Part shown: one piece after another, positions 1 to 8,656 of the stretch
How positions within the stretch are numbered: position 1 is the stretch's first letter
Layout: every line of letters begins with the position of its first letter
From: Pseudomonas sp. AFG_SD02_1510_Pfu_092
Lineage (GTDB): Bacteria; Pseudomonadota; Gammaproteobacteria; Pseudomonadales; Pseudomonadaceae
DNA length: 64,000 nt
Direction: 5' to 3'
NCBI RefSeq assembly: GCF_003331055.1
Contig: NZ_PUQD01000009.1
Location: 1 to 64,000, forward strand
Translations under genes and position numbers: made by a program
Notes under the pieces: model-generated
Database searches by the model: none
Seen by the model: the letters and a program-made list of their open reading frames with translations, nothing else
What the model was told of the DNA's origin: nothing

Positions 1-227
1 GGGCCTTGCATGAACACGTAGACATAGCCCGGGCGCAGCGCGCGCAGGGTGTAGGCGGAATGGTGCAGCGGCCCGAAGCCCTGTTCCAGGTTGAAACCTG
101 CATCGGCATAACGGCAGGCGGGCATGTCGCCGGTGCGTGGGACGATGGCGTAGCGCACCGGCAGAATAGGGATGCGGGCGCTACAGGCAGGGCCTGAGGT
201 GGCGCTGCTGACGGAGGCGTCATTCAT
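1..227 (-). CDS. T6SS effector N-terminus, VasX/BTH_I2691-like (partial)
   Basis: Only the first 75 codons are visible; the rest lies beyond the left edge. The start is the ATG whose complement is at 225-227, because that frame gives a coherent protein behind an AAGGAA ribosome site and overlaps the upstream stop by 8 nt; the ATG at 221-223 gives a poor frame. Visible motifs are [16 protein letters not shown] near residue 16 and [12 protein letters not shown] near residue 64, which I associate with the N-terminal region of VasX-like and BTH_I2691-family T6SS effectors. It follows vgrG and a DUF4123 adaptor gene, the usual order for an adaptor-loaded cargo. The toxic domain is not visible, so its activity cannot be named. 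An immunity gene is expected further left. Confidence 0.7.
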   Translation of the reverse strand, partial: MNDASVSSATSGPACSARIPILPVRYAIVPRTGDMPACRYADAGFNLEQGFGPLHHSAYTLRALRPGYVYVFMQG

Positions 228-1152
228 GGGCGTGTTCCTTGCTTTCGATCAATGCGTGCAGATCGCGCAGACGGCTCTGGGGCGACTCCTCAAGGTTGGT
301 GTAGATCTTCCCCGCCTCATCGTTGCTCATGAGCCACATATGTCTGGCGATCAGCCGGATGAACTGCCCGGCAACCTCCTCGTCGCGAAAGTTGAGGGCT
401 TTCAGTTGCGGCAGCAGGCTTTCAATCCATTGCCTGATCTCGGCCAGTGTGTGGCGCTGGTGTTGCGGCAGGGCCAACACTTCGTGAGCCAACGTGAGCA
501 CGAAGTGCTCATGCAGGCCTGCCTGCAGCCGCTCGAGTTCAAGCCTGCGCAAGGCGAGGGGGGCGTGCGAAACAGAACGGGCAGGGGTCGGGCTGCGTTC
601 AAGTGTCTTCCATGCGTGAGCCGGCCCCCAGTTGACTCGCCAGGCCAGCGAGCACACAGGCCCAAGCCAAGCGGCGCGATGGTCGTCATCCAGCGCATCC
701 AGCCACGCTGCAAGGTGGTCTGGTTTGAACTGGAAAGTGGCCAGCCCCTGATCGGCAAGCGAGATTTGTACAAGGCTGGAGAAATGGTCTGCCAGCTCGG
801 CAAAGCCGACATCGGCATTCAGGGCGATGGCACCGCCAATGGGCATCCAGTTCGAGATTGCATGGGCGAGCAGTTCGGGCGCGTCTGACACATTTACCAG
901 CAACGGCCCGAAGTCATGGCGGTCATCCACCGCGCTGCCGCGCCACAGCCATGCATGCTGAGTGTTCCGGCTGACATCATCGATCAGCTCGACTACCGAA
1001 GGGGCATAAGCCGGAACCAGCTCACCGTTCGGAAGTATCTGGGATATTCGCCGGTAGGCCGAGTGCTCGATTACCAGAGTCATGAGCAGTAGAAAGCGCG
1101 CCTTGTTCGCGAAATCCAGGCCTGGCAGCGTGTGTGTGGGTGCTGTTTTCAT
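220..1152 (-). CDS. DUF4123 T6SS effector adaptor (Tap/TEC type)
   Basis: A 310-residue cytoplasmic protein with no signal peptide. The ATG at 1152 overlaps the vgrG stop as ATGA, so translation is probably coupled. The N-terminal 130 residues, with hydrophobic strands, the [10 protein letters not shown] segment and a GPLLV motif, resemble DUF4123 proteins, which chaperone a specific effector onto the VgrG spike; the C-terminal half is helical. The position between vgrG and a VasX-like effector is the classic context. A longer reading frame begins at 1218 but lies inside vgrG. I recognise the family by context and general pattern, less by residue-level motif. Confidence 0.75.
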   Translation of the reverse strand: MKTAPTHTLPGLDFANKARFLLLMTLVIEHSAYRRISQILPNGELVPAYAPSVVELIDDVSRNTQHAWLWRGSAVDDRHDFGPLLVNVSDAPELLAHAISNWMPIGGAIALNADVGFAELADHFSSLVQISLADQGLATFQFKPDHLAAWLDALDDDHRAAWLGPVCSLAWRVNWGPAHAWKTLERSPTPARSVSHAPLALRRLELERLQAGLHEHFVLTLAHEVLALPQHQRHTLAEIRQWIESLLPQLKALNFRDEEVAGQFIRLIARHMWLMSNDEAGKIYTNLEESPQSRLRDLHALIESKEHAHE

Positions 1153-3317
1153 CGGCCTGGCCCTTTGAGGCAGCGGCAATCGGGCAACGGGCAAGTACCA
1201 TCGGGGCGACGCCCGCATTGGCGATCCAGCGGGGTGCCAGTGGTCGGCGCGCCGCTGAGGGAAAAGAGGTTGCCTGCCCCATCCGGCGATTGCAGCACCT
1301 GGCCATTGATGCGTATCGTCGGGCTGTCCAGGGTTATGCCGGCCTCATCGATCCGGATAGAGCCGCCAGGGCCCTGAATGATCACCGCTTCCGCTGTGCG
1401 CAGCTCATAGCGTCGGGTGCGCCTGCGGATTTCTCCGCGGGCTTCAAACTCGGCATGCCCTTCGACCTGTTGCTCGAGGTTGCCGCCAATGCGCGCGTGG
1501 TGGTTGGCTGTGATCTGGTCGTGGCGGTGGTTGCCGATGGTTTCGATACGGTCCTTGGCAACCCTGATGGTCTGGTTTCGCCCGATGTCGAGCGTGGCGT
1601 CGTGGCCAATGCTGACGCGCTCGTCATTACCGACCGTCTCGGTACGGTCATGGCCTATCAGAATCGATTCGTCGTGATTGACCTGTTCCTTGCGGTCATT
1701 GCCGACCTGGGTGGTCTCGTCGTGCCTGACCACGATGTTCTGGTCTTTCTGTGCGTGGATGAACACCTCTTCCTGACCCAGTTCATCTTCAAAGCGCAGT
1801 TCATTGAACCCGTCGCCCTTGTGGGTCTGGCTTTTGATCGTCATGCGTGTCTTGTGTTGCGGCAGGTCATAAGGCGGGAGCTGATCCCCGCAGTAGGTGC
1901 GCCCGGTGATCATCGGCTGGTCAGGGTCACCGTTGACGTAGTGGATGATCACGTCCTGACCGATACGGGGTATAGCCATCGAGCCCCAGCTGCCACCGGC
2001 CCAACCTTGCGACACCCGCACCCAGCAGGAGCTGAATTCGTTGTCCTGGCTCTCGCGGTCCCAAGGGAAGCTGACCTTGACCCGACCCCATTCATCGCAA
2101 TAGATCTCTTCACCAGGCGGGCCAACCACGGTCGCCATGTGTGGCCCGTCGACGCGAGGTCTGGCCAGCGGCGCAGGGCGCCATTCCGCTTTACCGGGCA
2201 CAAGCTGCGCGACCTGATCGTAGCGTGTGCTCTGCTCGACGCCTGCAGCTTCTTCCTGCAGGCTGGTGAACTGGCTGCCCTCATGAGTGACTGCAATGAC
2301 ACGCCAATGCACGTTTAAATCCGCGCGCGGGTGGCCAGCGAGGGTGAAACTCAGGCCCGGCTGCAGGCGTACATCGTCCCCTTGCACTTCGGCAACACGT
2401 ACATCGTGGCGCAATGCGCTAATGCGGTTTTCCGTAAACGGCTTACCTACGGCATCGCGCTTGTAGCGGCCTGGGTAATCGAAGCGTTCGTATGCGCAAG
2501 ACTGATGTTCCAGATGGCGGCCGGTGGCTCTGTGTTCCTGGCGGTAGGCCGGGTTGGTAAAGGTGTAGTCGCGTTGCACCTGGCGTGCGGTGCGCACCTT
2601 TTCGCTGTAACGCAGGCGTCGCAGGCAGGGTGTTGCCTGAGCGCCGGCGCTATTGGACCGATACAACACGCTGAAGGGCTTGGCGGGCTCCTCGTCCTTG
2701 GCAAGGCCTTCATCCTCATGATGGGTGGGGGATGGATCGCCAGGGATGTTGCCGAATGTCAGTAACCGGTCGCTGATGACCAGTGTGTGGGACTTTTCAG
2801 TATGTTCAAAGCGGTAGACGAAGCCTTCTTCGGCCAGTAGACGAGCGAAGAAGTCGAAATCGGTCTCTCCGGCCTGTACGCAAAATTCCCGAACGTGATG
2901 GTCGAGTCCTTTAGTGATCTGGTATTGGCTGATGCCTTGGCGCACCAGTATCAGTTCGAGGATTTGCGGGACGGTCTTTTGCTGGAAGATACGCCAGTTC
3001 GAACACAAGTTGGCGCGGGCCAGTTGTGGCTCGATGAGGGCGCTGTAGCGTGTGCGGTGAGGGCCGCTATCGCCTTGGTTGAAAATGCTGACCAGACCGT
3101 GGACATGGCGCAGCGGGCGGTTCGCACGGGAGATGGTAAAGAGTGCAGGCTTGTCGAGTATTTGCCCGAAGTCGACTTCGCATTCATGGCTTATCAGCTC
3201 AAGTTCCAGTTGAAAGTTGCTGCTGAGGCTCTCTTTCAGTTTGAAAGAGAGCACTTCGAACGCGGATCGGCTAGCGAGGGGTTGAAAGCTGTAATACAGG
3301 TCGGATTGGCTAGGCAT
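1149..3317 (-). CDS. vgrG: VgrG / TssI, T6SS spike protein
   Basis: A 722-residue spike trimer subunit that caps the Hcp tube and carries effectors. The N-terminal half has the gp27-like fold (an [20 protein letters not shown] segment near residue 60). The OB-fold region follows with [19 protein letters not shown] near residue 395 and the [24 protein letters not shown] signature. The C-terminal part holds repeated short strands of the VGNDR, IGHDR and VGNDE type that form the gp5-like beta-helix needle. The extension ends in a Cys-rich tail and carries no obvious enzymatic domain, so this is not an evolved VgrG. An AAGGAA ribosome site precedes the ATG. It is followed without a gap by the DUF4123 adaptor gene. 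Confidence 0.96.
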   Translation of the reverse strand: MPSQSDLYYSFQPLASRSAFEVLSFKLKESLSSNFQLELELISHECEVDFGQILDKPALFTISRANRPLRHVHGLVSIFNQGDSGPHRTRYSALIEPQLARANLCSNWRIFQQKTVPQILELILVRQGISQYQITKGLDHHVREFCVQAGETDFDFFARLLAEEGFVYRFEHTEKSHTLVISDRLLTFGNIPGDPSPTHHEDEGLAKDEEPAKPFSVLYRSNSAGAQATPCLRRLRYSEKVRTARQVQRDYTFTNPAYRQEHRATGRHLEHQSCAYERFDYPGRYKRDAVGKPFTENRISALRHDVRVAEVQGDDVRLQPGLSFTLAGHPRADLNVHWRVIAVTHEGSQFTSLQEEAAGVEQSTRYDQVAQLVPGKAEWRPAPLARPRVDGPHMATVVGPPGEEIYCDEWGRVKVSFPWDRESQDNEFSSCWVRVSQGWAGGSWGSMAIPRIGQDVIIHYVNGDPDQPMITGRTYCGDQLPPYDLPQHKTRMTIKSQTHKGDGFNELRFEDELGQEEVFIHAQKDQNIVVRHDETTQVGNDRKEQVNHDESILIGHDRTETVGNDERVSIGHDATLDIGRNQTIRVAKDRIETIGNHRHDQITANHHARIGGNLEQQVEGHAEFEARGEIRRRTRRYELRTAEAVIIQGPGGSIRIDEAGITLDSPTIRINGQVLQSPDGAGNLFSLSGAPTTGTPLDRQCGRRPDGTCPLPDCRCLKGPGR

Positions 3318-3357
3318 GATGATTCCTTGTCCGCCGTCTGACGGTTTTCAGGTGCCC

Positions 3358-3375
3358 CGGGCAGCCTGCTGCCCG
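3358..3375. other. Stem-loop between hcp and vgrG
   Basis: CGGGCAG (3358-3364) and CTGCCCG (3369-3375) form a perfect 7-bp stem with a 4-base loop, 34 bases after the hcp stop and 41 bases before vgrG. There is no T-run on the leftward strand, so it is more likely an mRNA 3'-end stabiliser or partial attenuator than a full terminator. It could help make Hcp more abundant than VgrG. Confidence 0.5.
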
Positions 3376-3408
3376 AGACACTCGATACCCTAAAGGCGTG
3401 ATGGCGTA

Positions 3409-3918
3409 TCAAGCCTTCTGCCAGTCATCGGAGCCTTCCGTACCGCAGATTTCGTGGCATTCGGTTATTTTTCGATAGGAGAACCAGACCTCCACCTCCT
3501 GATGTCGGGGCGTCAGCGTAGCGTCTTGCGCATGCGGTTGTTCAGTCCGCAACTTGATGATGGTCGCGTCGGTAAGCGTGGTCCGGTAATACAATTCGTT
3601 TGGATCCTCGCCGCTGGCTCGATAATGCGAGATGACCACCTCTGTCAGTAATTCGGCCTTGCAGATGGCTTCCAACAGCAGCGGCTTGGACTTGTTGGTT
3701 GTAAACGTCACCTTGAAGGGGCCATGTACGCGCTTGCCCGAAGGTTGTCCATTCTGCGGGTCGATCGGTGTATTGATCTCGTGCTCGACCTTTTGCAACA
3801 TGATCTCGTCTTCGAACTCGGACTGGTAAATGTTACCAATCGACTCCGCAGTGCTTGCGCCTTCGCTGATGTTGCCTTGAACGTTGCCGGTGATTTTCAA
3901 ATATGCCGGTGATGCCAT
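3409..3918 (-). CDS. hcp: Hcp / TssD, T6SS inner tube protein
   Basis: 169 residues, the normal Hcp length. The protein stacks as hexameric rings forming the expelled tube and is also exported. I chose the start at 3918 (MASPAYLKITG), which has GGAG 8 bases upstream; the frame is open further upstream but without family-like sequence. Visible family features are the GNISEG segment near residue 18, EHEINTPIDPQNGQPSGKR with the extended loop, and VEVWFSYRKI near the C-terminus. The 112-bp leader between tssL and hcp contains two stem-loops, unusual within this otherwise tightly packed operon. Confidence 0.95.
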   Translation of the reverse strand: MASPAYLKITGNVQGNISEGASTAESIGNIYQSEFEDEIMLQKVEHEINTPIDPQNGQPSGKRVHGPFKVTFTTNKSKPLLLEAICKAELLTEVVISHYRASGEDPNELYYRTTLTDATIIKLRTEQPHAQDATLTPRHQEVEVWFSYRKITECHEICGTEGSDDWQKA

Positions 3919-3946
3919 GATCTGCTCCAGTTTCAGTAGTGTGCAT

Positions 3947-3963
3947 GCCCCTGTTGTCGGGGC
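3947..3963. other. Stem-loop in hcp leader (proximal)
   Basis: GCCCC (3947-3951) pairs with GGGGC (3959-3963) around a 7-base loop, about 30 bases upstream of the hcp start. It lies between the larger distal hairpin and the ribosome site. Confidence 0.4.
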
Positions 3964-3989
3964 ATTGCCATCGGGGACGATGGACTTGC

Positions 3990-4010
3990 TGACGAGATGG
4001 GATCTCGTCA
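3990..4010. other. Stem-loop in hcp leader (distal)
   Basis: TGACGAGAT (3990-3998) and ATCTCGTCA (4002-4010) form a perfect 9-bp stem with a 3-base loop, just after the tssL stop. No T-run follows on the leftward strand. It could mark the processed 5' end of a stable hcp mRNA; it is unlikely to stop transcription. Confidence 0.5.
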
Positions 4011-4030
4011 ATTCGTTGATTTCGGGCTTC

Positions 4031-4900
4031 TTACTTTTGCAAGATGGTGTTCAGCGACTCCAGCACTTCGGTAGTGATCAGGTGCAGGCGATAGCTGTAG
4101 ATGCCGTACGCCACAGCCATGGCCACAACGGAAATCAGCAGAGGGCTCCACCATGGCCATATCCGGCTCATGCGAAAGTTTCGCGGAGCGACATTGCTGT
4201 ATGGGTCGCAGACTTCTTCCGGGGTCGGCCCGCGCAGCTCCCGAAGCATCCCGTGAAGCTGATGGATGAGCGCTTTCAGTGTTTCTTCACCTTTCGGCGC
4301 AATGGCATATTTGCCCTTCAGGCCCAGGCACAGCGCGAAATACATGAACTCCAGTACGTCCTGATAACGCGCAGGCTCGTGCATCAGGCGCGCCAGCACG
4401 GTGAAGAATTTTTCCCCACCCCAGGTTTCGTCGTGGAAGATGCTGAGCAGGGGTTCCTGGCTCCAGCAACTGTTCTTGCCCCACGGCCGCTCCATCACCG
4501 CCTCGTCGATGTACAGGCACAGGGCATATGAATAAGCCAACGCCTGCGCGGGTTCGTAGCCGTGCTGGTGTATTTCTTCCTGGATGTTCTCGATCTGGTT
4601 GCGCACTTTCTGGTGTACATCTTTGATGTTTGGCAGTTCATCCAGGGTGCGCAGGCGTATGACCAGGCCGAACAGCGGGGCAGCGGCGTCCAGCATCAGG
4701 TTGTCGTAGCCACCGCGCAGCCTGAATTCGGGATCAGCCGGGTAGCCTTCGGCAACGGGCTCGGGCCGGGGCGTCTGTTCGGCGGTTGCGGATGCCGTGG
4801 AAGCGGGTCGCTCACCCGGCAATGGTGTCTTGAGCACCGACTGCAGCCGTGCACCCTTGTCATCTGCGGCATCGGTGGGCGGATTGTTCGTCGCTTTCAT
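4031..4900 (-). CDS. tssL: TssL (DotU/IcmH family) T6SS membrane-complex protein
   Basis: 289 residues. The start at 4900 lies one base after the tssK stop; the reading frame stays open to 4936 but inside tssK. After a disordered, Pro-rich stretch of about 75 residues comes the helical cytoplasmic DotU domain, with the YALCLYIDEAVM and LSIFHDETWGGEKFF motifs typical of TssL. A single C-terminal transmembrane helix (about residues 249-272) anchors it in the inner membrane, and the short tail has no OmpA/peptidoglycan-binding domain. It partners with TssM and TssJ. Confidence 0.95.
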   Translation of the reverse strand: MKATNNPPTDAADDKGARLQSVLKTPLPGERPASTASATAEQTPRPEPVAEGYPADPEFRLRGGYDNLMLDAAAPLFGLVIRLRTLDELPNIKDVHQKVRNQIENIQEEIHQHGYEPAQALAYSYALCLYIDEAVMERPWGKNSCWSQEPLLSIFHDETWGGEKFFTVLARLMHEPARYQDVLEFMYFALCLGLKGKYAIAPKGEETLKALIHQLHGMLRELRGPTPEEVCDPYSNVAPRNFRMSRIWPWWSPLLISVVAMAVAYGIYSYRLHLITTEVLESLNTILQK

Positions 4901-4901
4901 C

Positions 4902-6236
4902 TCACTCACTCCGGATCGCCCAGAACTGCAGTTCAAGACCCGGGAAGTCCCCCGCGATGTGGATGCCGAAGCCGTTGGCCATTTGCATGCAGTTCCACGC
5001 CGGGTCGCGTCGATCCACTTCGAAGTAGCTGAAGCCTGCGTGGAAGGGCAGGTCGCGTGGTGCCACGGGCAACAGGTTCAAAGGGATGCCCGGGAGTTGC
5101 AACGGCACCAGTTCCTCGAGCGCTTCCAGCGAAGTGACTTTGACTTTCTGCACGAACATCTGGCGCAACACATGAGGGGGCATTTCGGCGCGGACAGCGA
5201 TGATGAAATCGGCCGCATCGATCAACCGGCGATCCTCCAGCGTGGTGGTCATCACGCCATAGGCCCGTGTTACCAGTGGCAACGACACGGCACGTGGTTG
5301 CAGCACCGTACTGAGTGCCCGGCGCAGGGTGTCTTCGAGCGGCTTGAACGAAGTGCGCAGTGCGCTGTGGTGATACGCCGGGTATTCCTGCGGCAGCCGG
5401 CTTTCGTCAGTGAAGGTCACCAACTCCCCGCACGCCTGGCTCATGCACAGGTACAGCTGTTCGGGGTGGGTCTGGGCTTGTCTGGCCAGGTGCTGGAAGC
5501 AGGGCCACCAGCGGTTCATGGCCTGCAGCAGGTTGAAATCGCGGATATCGGCAACACCGGACTGGCCGGCACCGCCAATGCGGGCAGCGAGATTGCGCGC
5601 TCGTTCACGCAGGGTATGGGTGATTTCTTCGAGAAAACGTTGCAGCGCCGGCACTGCCCGCAGCGACACGCAGGTGGGGTAGAACGCTTCATCCAGTTGC
5701 AGGCTGCCATCGGGACGGCGTTGCAGAATGCGCGCCAAGGCCAGGCGCGTATAGGCACTGCTGTCATCGGCCTGGCGTTTGAGCTGCAGGTTGGGCACGG
5801 CCAGCTCGACCTGCGCCAGGTCGCCGTCAGCGCTATGGGTATCCTTTATCTCCTGCGCCTGGGCAACATAGCGGAAGTTGCCCGCATCGTCGGGCCAGCT
5901 GACTTCACGGCCGCCCTCGGTGCGTAAAGGCAAGCACAGATACACTTCGCTGCCCTGCGAGCCGTCGTCGATTTCCAACGGTGGCGGTGGTGGTAGGTCT
6001 GCGGGGATATCGAATACGGTGCCGTCCGGCATGACACCCCGGGCCCGGGTGATGGCGATTTTGCCCAGGCTCAGGTACTCGTCGTTCAACTGCAGTTCGC
6101 TGAAACCGTAAAAGACCGCATTGAGGCTGCCGAGACGTTGATGCAGGGCCGCTTCACTGGCCCGGAGCGCTTGCTGGAAATGCTGCGGTTTTACGTACAG
6201 GCCTTCAGGCCAGAGGACAGGGTTACGTGTACTCAT
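4902..6236 (-). CDS. tssK: TssK, T6SS baseplate protein
   Basis: 444 residues, normal TssK length. It is the cytoplasmic trimer linking the TssFG baseplate wedges to the TssL/TssM membrane complex. The N-terminus (NPVLWPEGLYVKPQHFQQ) is the hallmark of the family, and LCLPLRTEGG-type strands follow. The C-terminal receptor-binding-like domain includes PLQLPGIPLNLLPVAPRDLPFH. It has no signal peptide. It sits between tssJ and tssL, as in many T6SS clusters; the 52-bp gap to tssJ contains no further gene. Confidence 0.96.
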   Translation of the reverse strand: MSTRNPVLWPEGLYVKPQHFQQALRASEAALHQRLGSLNAVFYGFSELQLNDEYLSLGKIAITRARGVMPDGTVFDIPADLPPPPPLEIDDGSQGSEVYLCLPLRTEGGREVSWPDDAGNFRYVAQAQEIKDTHSADGDLAQVELAVPNLQLKRQADDSSAYTRLALARILQRRPDGSLQLDEAFYPTCVSLRAVPALQRFLEEITHTLRERARNLAARIGGAGQSGVADIRDFNLLQAMNRWWPCFQHLARQAQTHPEQLYLCMSQACGELVTFTDESRLPQEYPAYHHSALRTSFKPLEDTLRRALSTVLQPRAVSLPLVTRAYGVMTTTLEDRRLIDAADFIIAVRAEMPPHVLRQMFVQKVKVTSLEALEELVPLQLPGIPLNLLPVAPRDLPFHAGFSYFEVDRRDPAWNCMQMANGFGIHIAGDFPGLELQFWAIRSE

Positions 6237-6288
6237 GAGAACTCCGTGTCAGCGTGAGCAGGGCGAAAGGGCAGGGCTGGCAACGGCA

Positions 6289-7083
6289 TCAGTCTTCTTC
6301 CTTGAGCAGCAGCTGGGTGTCGTTGAGTAGCACCGACAGAACGATCTGGTGACCGCGTGGGGGAATGCGCAGCACTTGGCGCCAGGTCGCGTTTTCCTGG
6401 TTTCGGTAGTCGCCGATCACCGCTACGAAGCGGGTCTCTGCCTCGATGGGCGCAAAGGGGATGAACTTGAACTGGCCGGGTCGCACCAGGTAATCGTCAT
6501 CGCGGATATAGGTGCTGCGCAGGGCCTTGGCGGGGTCGGTGTACAGCAGCTGATAAACGCTGTTGCGCAGCAGTGAGTCGTCGCGCAGTTGCAGAATCTT
6601 GATCGCCATGGGCGTCGCAACGGACGTAGTGGCCAGGGTGGGCGGGCGCGGCAGTGTCAGTACTACTGTCGGGTCGTCATAGCTGCCGGGGGTGCTCTCT
6701 TCCAAGGGGGAGCGAAGCGGCCCTGGGTCATCTTCTCCGTCCGTCACGACCGGCGACACGGCGGGAAATTGTTGCTGAAGGTATTCGAACAGCGTCCCGA
6801 CCTTCTCGGTCAGGGCGATGGGGTCACCGGCACTCAGGCTGACAGCGTAAGGGCTGGGCTCCAGAGCGCTCTCGGGCTCAACGCCAAGGTCGACGCTGTT
6901 CGGGTTGCCGTTGAGGGTAGGGCTGGCGTTGATGCTGAAGGCAACCTCGGTCGGATGATCCGTGGGCGGCCCGATGGGTAAGGAGGGGTCCATGGCGACT
7001 TGGCTCATTCGGCTCAAGGAGGTGCAGCCAGAAAGCCCGAGCAGCACGGCCAGCAGGGCAGCTGCGAACGGATGCGCGGTCAT
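6289..7083 (-). CDS. tssJ: TssJ, T6SS outer-membrane lipoprotein
   Basis: 264 residues. The start at 7083 overlaps the FHA gene stop (ATGA) and begins a lipoprotein signal peptide ending in the lipobox LSGC at residues 17-20, so Cys20 should be lipidated. The C-terminal 120 residues contain the TssJ pattern VYQLLYTDPAKALRS followed by FKFIPFAPIEAETRFVAVIGDYRN. It is longer than typical TssJ proteins because of a Pro/Ser-rich insert near residues 30-130, possibly an extended periplasmic linker. It should bind the periplasmic part of TssM. Confidence 0.92.
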   Translation of the reverse strand: MTAHPFAAALLAVLLGLSGCTSLSRMSQVAMDPSLPIGPPTDHPTEVAFSINASPTLNGNPNSVDLGVEPESALEPSPYAVSLSAGDPIALTEKVGTLFEYLQQQFPAVSPVVTDGEDDPGPLRSPLEESTPGSYDDPTVVLTLPRPPTLATTSVATPMAIKILQLRDDSLLRNSVYQLLYTDPAKALRSTYIRDDDYLVRPGQFKFIPFAPIEAETRFVAVIGDYRNQENATWRQVLRIPPRGHQIVLSVLLNDTQLLLKEED

Positions 7084-7643
7084 GAATGTTCTCCTGAGAT
7101 CAGCTGCAGCAGCGGGTTGTCCCGCGTCAATCCGGTGGCTGCCGCGGCATCCAGTGCCGCCAAGGGGTCCTTTCCTGGCGCTGCCGCGAACAGTGAGCAG
7201 ATCTCGGCAGCGGCCGCTGCGACTGAAGGTTCGGTTAGCCAAGGCTTGGCCGGCACCTCGGCTATCAACTGGTCGAGTAGCTTCCGCCCAGGGTTGAACA
7301 GGTCTGCCAGCGAAGGTGCATCGGCGGCTGACAGCTGAACCCGCAGCCGACAGGTGCCGATACGCAATTGGTCACCTTCTGCCAGCCGCCTTGGTGGCAG
7401 CGCGCCCAGGCTCAGGGCACTGTCGTTCAGGTAGGTGCGGTTGCAATGGTCGATGACGCAGAAGCTGCCCTCGATCCAGCGGATTTCGCAATGCAGCGGC
7501 GCAACGGTGCGGGCACGGTCATCGATCTGCCAGGTGGCCGCTGCGCTGCCGATGGTGCCGCCCGTGCTGTCGAAGTGATGCCGGGCAACAACGTTGTGCT
7601 GCAACTGTTCGAGGTTGCTGATGCTCAGGATCAATGTGCTCAT
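7080..7643 (-). CDS. FHA-domain protein, T6SS-associated (TagH-like)
   Basis: 187 residues. Residues about 25-100 form a forkhead-associated domain, seen as APLHCEIRW, FCVIDHCNRTYLN and the LAEGDQLRIG segment, which reads phospho-threonine. It is coupled by 4-base overlaps to tssG upstream and tssJ downstream. The C-terminal 80 residues are Ala-rich and are a short remnant compared with full-length Fha1/TagH. No PpkA kinase or PppA phosphatase gene is visible, so if threonine phosphorylation controls this system the kinase lies elsewhere. Confidence 0.85.
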   Translation of the reverse strand: MSTLILSISNLEQLQHNVVARHHFDSTGGTIGSAAATWQIDDRARTVAPLHCEIRWIEGSFCVIDHCNRTYLNDSALSLGALPPRRLAEGDQLRIGTCRLRVQLSAADAPSLADLFNPGRKLLDQLIAEVPAKPWLTEPSVAAAAAEICSLFAAAPGKDPLAALDAAAATGLTRDNPLLQLISGEHS

Positions 7644-8656
7644 GAGCGCCCCCGAAAGCGCACGACGGGGCGGATCTGGCCGTGACGATCAGTTACGAAG
7701 CTGGTCCAGCCAAGCAAGGCGCCTTGGCTGCGGTGCAGGCAGAAAGGCGCCAGCGCGTTCTGCCTGAGGCGCAGTTCCAGGTCGTAGGCCAGGCCGTCAC
7801 GTAACAAGAAATCGATCAGCGCGCGCAAGCGGCCGAAGTTGATGCCGCTGGGGAGCAAGTCACGCAATTGACCCTGGTCCAGTTCGCTGATCACGATGGT
7901 GAACTTGCTGCTACGGGTGCGCGTGCGGCGACCTACCATGAAGCTTCGGCCCAGTTCGCAGTTGCCATGGCCAAGGCTTGCGAGCTGCTGCGCTGCCGTG
8001 GCTACAGAGCGTGTTTCGAATTCACGGATCTGCACCTGCTTCAGGTCGAAGCAATGGGCGATGATGCCGGCCACCGTCCCCGGGGCACGGCTACGGCTGG
8101 CAATGGCGCCGGCGAAGCTGAGCAGCCGGCTCCAGGGCAGCGCCGTATCACCGCGCAGCTGTTTGTCGTTCAGGCCGAGCAGGGCAAAGATGTAGTGCGA
8201 GAAGCCATCGGTGGCGCCGGGTTGAAAGCGGATGTAGTAGCGATATTTGCGCCAGATGCGGTGCAGCAGGCTGAGCAGGTAGTGGTTGAAGAAGTCGAAG
8301 AAGGCCGGGCGCGCACCGATACCCTGGGCATGCTCATAGGCCACTTGCTCAAGGTAATAGGTGGGCAGGGGCGAGTCGGTACCGTGCAGGCCCATGAAGG
8401 TCGTGCACACGCGATAGCGCCGTTGTTCGCCAGGCATGCGTTCGGCTTTGTATACGTCCGTAACAGGGAAAGTCAGCCGTGGGTCGCTGGCAAGTCGCAC
8501 GCGTAACCGGGTGGCCTCGCTTGGCCAGCGCGGTTCGAGGTCGTCACCGTATAGCCCATGCAACCGCTCCAGTAACTGGAAGAAGTTGTACTGGTGCGCC
8601 TTGGCGAGCAGCTTGTCGGCTAGATCAGCGGTTGTTTGCCGGTCTGGATGGGCCAT
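7640..8656 (-). CDS. tssG: TssG, T6SS baseplate protein
   Basis: 338 residues, start at 8656 (MAHPDRQ), overlapping the end of tssF by 37 bp; the longer upstream frame is a shadow of tssF. TssG forms the wedge with TssF around the VgrG hub. Visible family features are YNFFQLLERLHG near residue 28, FMGLHGTDSPLPTYY near residue 90 and FFDFFNHYLLSLLHRIWRKYR near residue 120. The C-terminal region has the LLPSGINFGRLRALIDFLLRD segment. Confidence 0.95.
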   Translation of the reverse strand: MAHPDRQTTADLADKLLAKAHQYNFFQLLERLHGLYGDDLEPRWPSEATRLRVRLASDPRLTFPVTDVYKAERMPGEQRRYRVCTTFMGLHGTDSPLPTYYLEQVAYEHAQGIGARPAFFDFFNHYLLSLLHRIWRKYRYYIRFQPGATDGFSHYIFALLGLNDKQLRGDTALPWSRLLSFAGAIASRSRAPGTVAGIIAHCFDLKQVQIREFETRSVATAAQQLASLGHGNCELGRSFMVGRRTRTRSSKFTIVISELDQGQLRDLLPSGINFGRLRALIDFLLRDGLAYDLELRLRQNALAPFCLHRSQGALLGWTSFVTDRHGQIRPVVRFRGRS

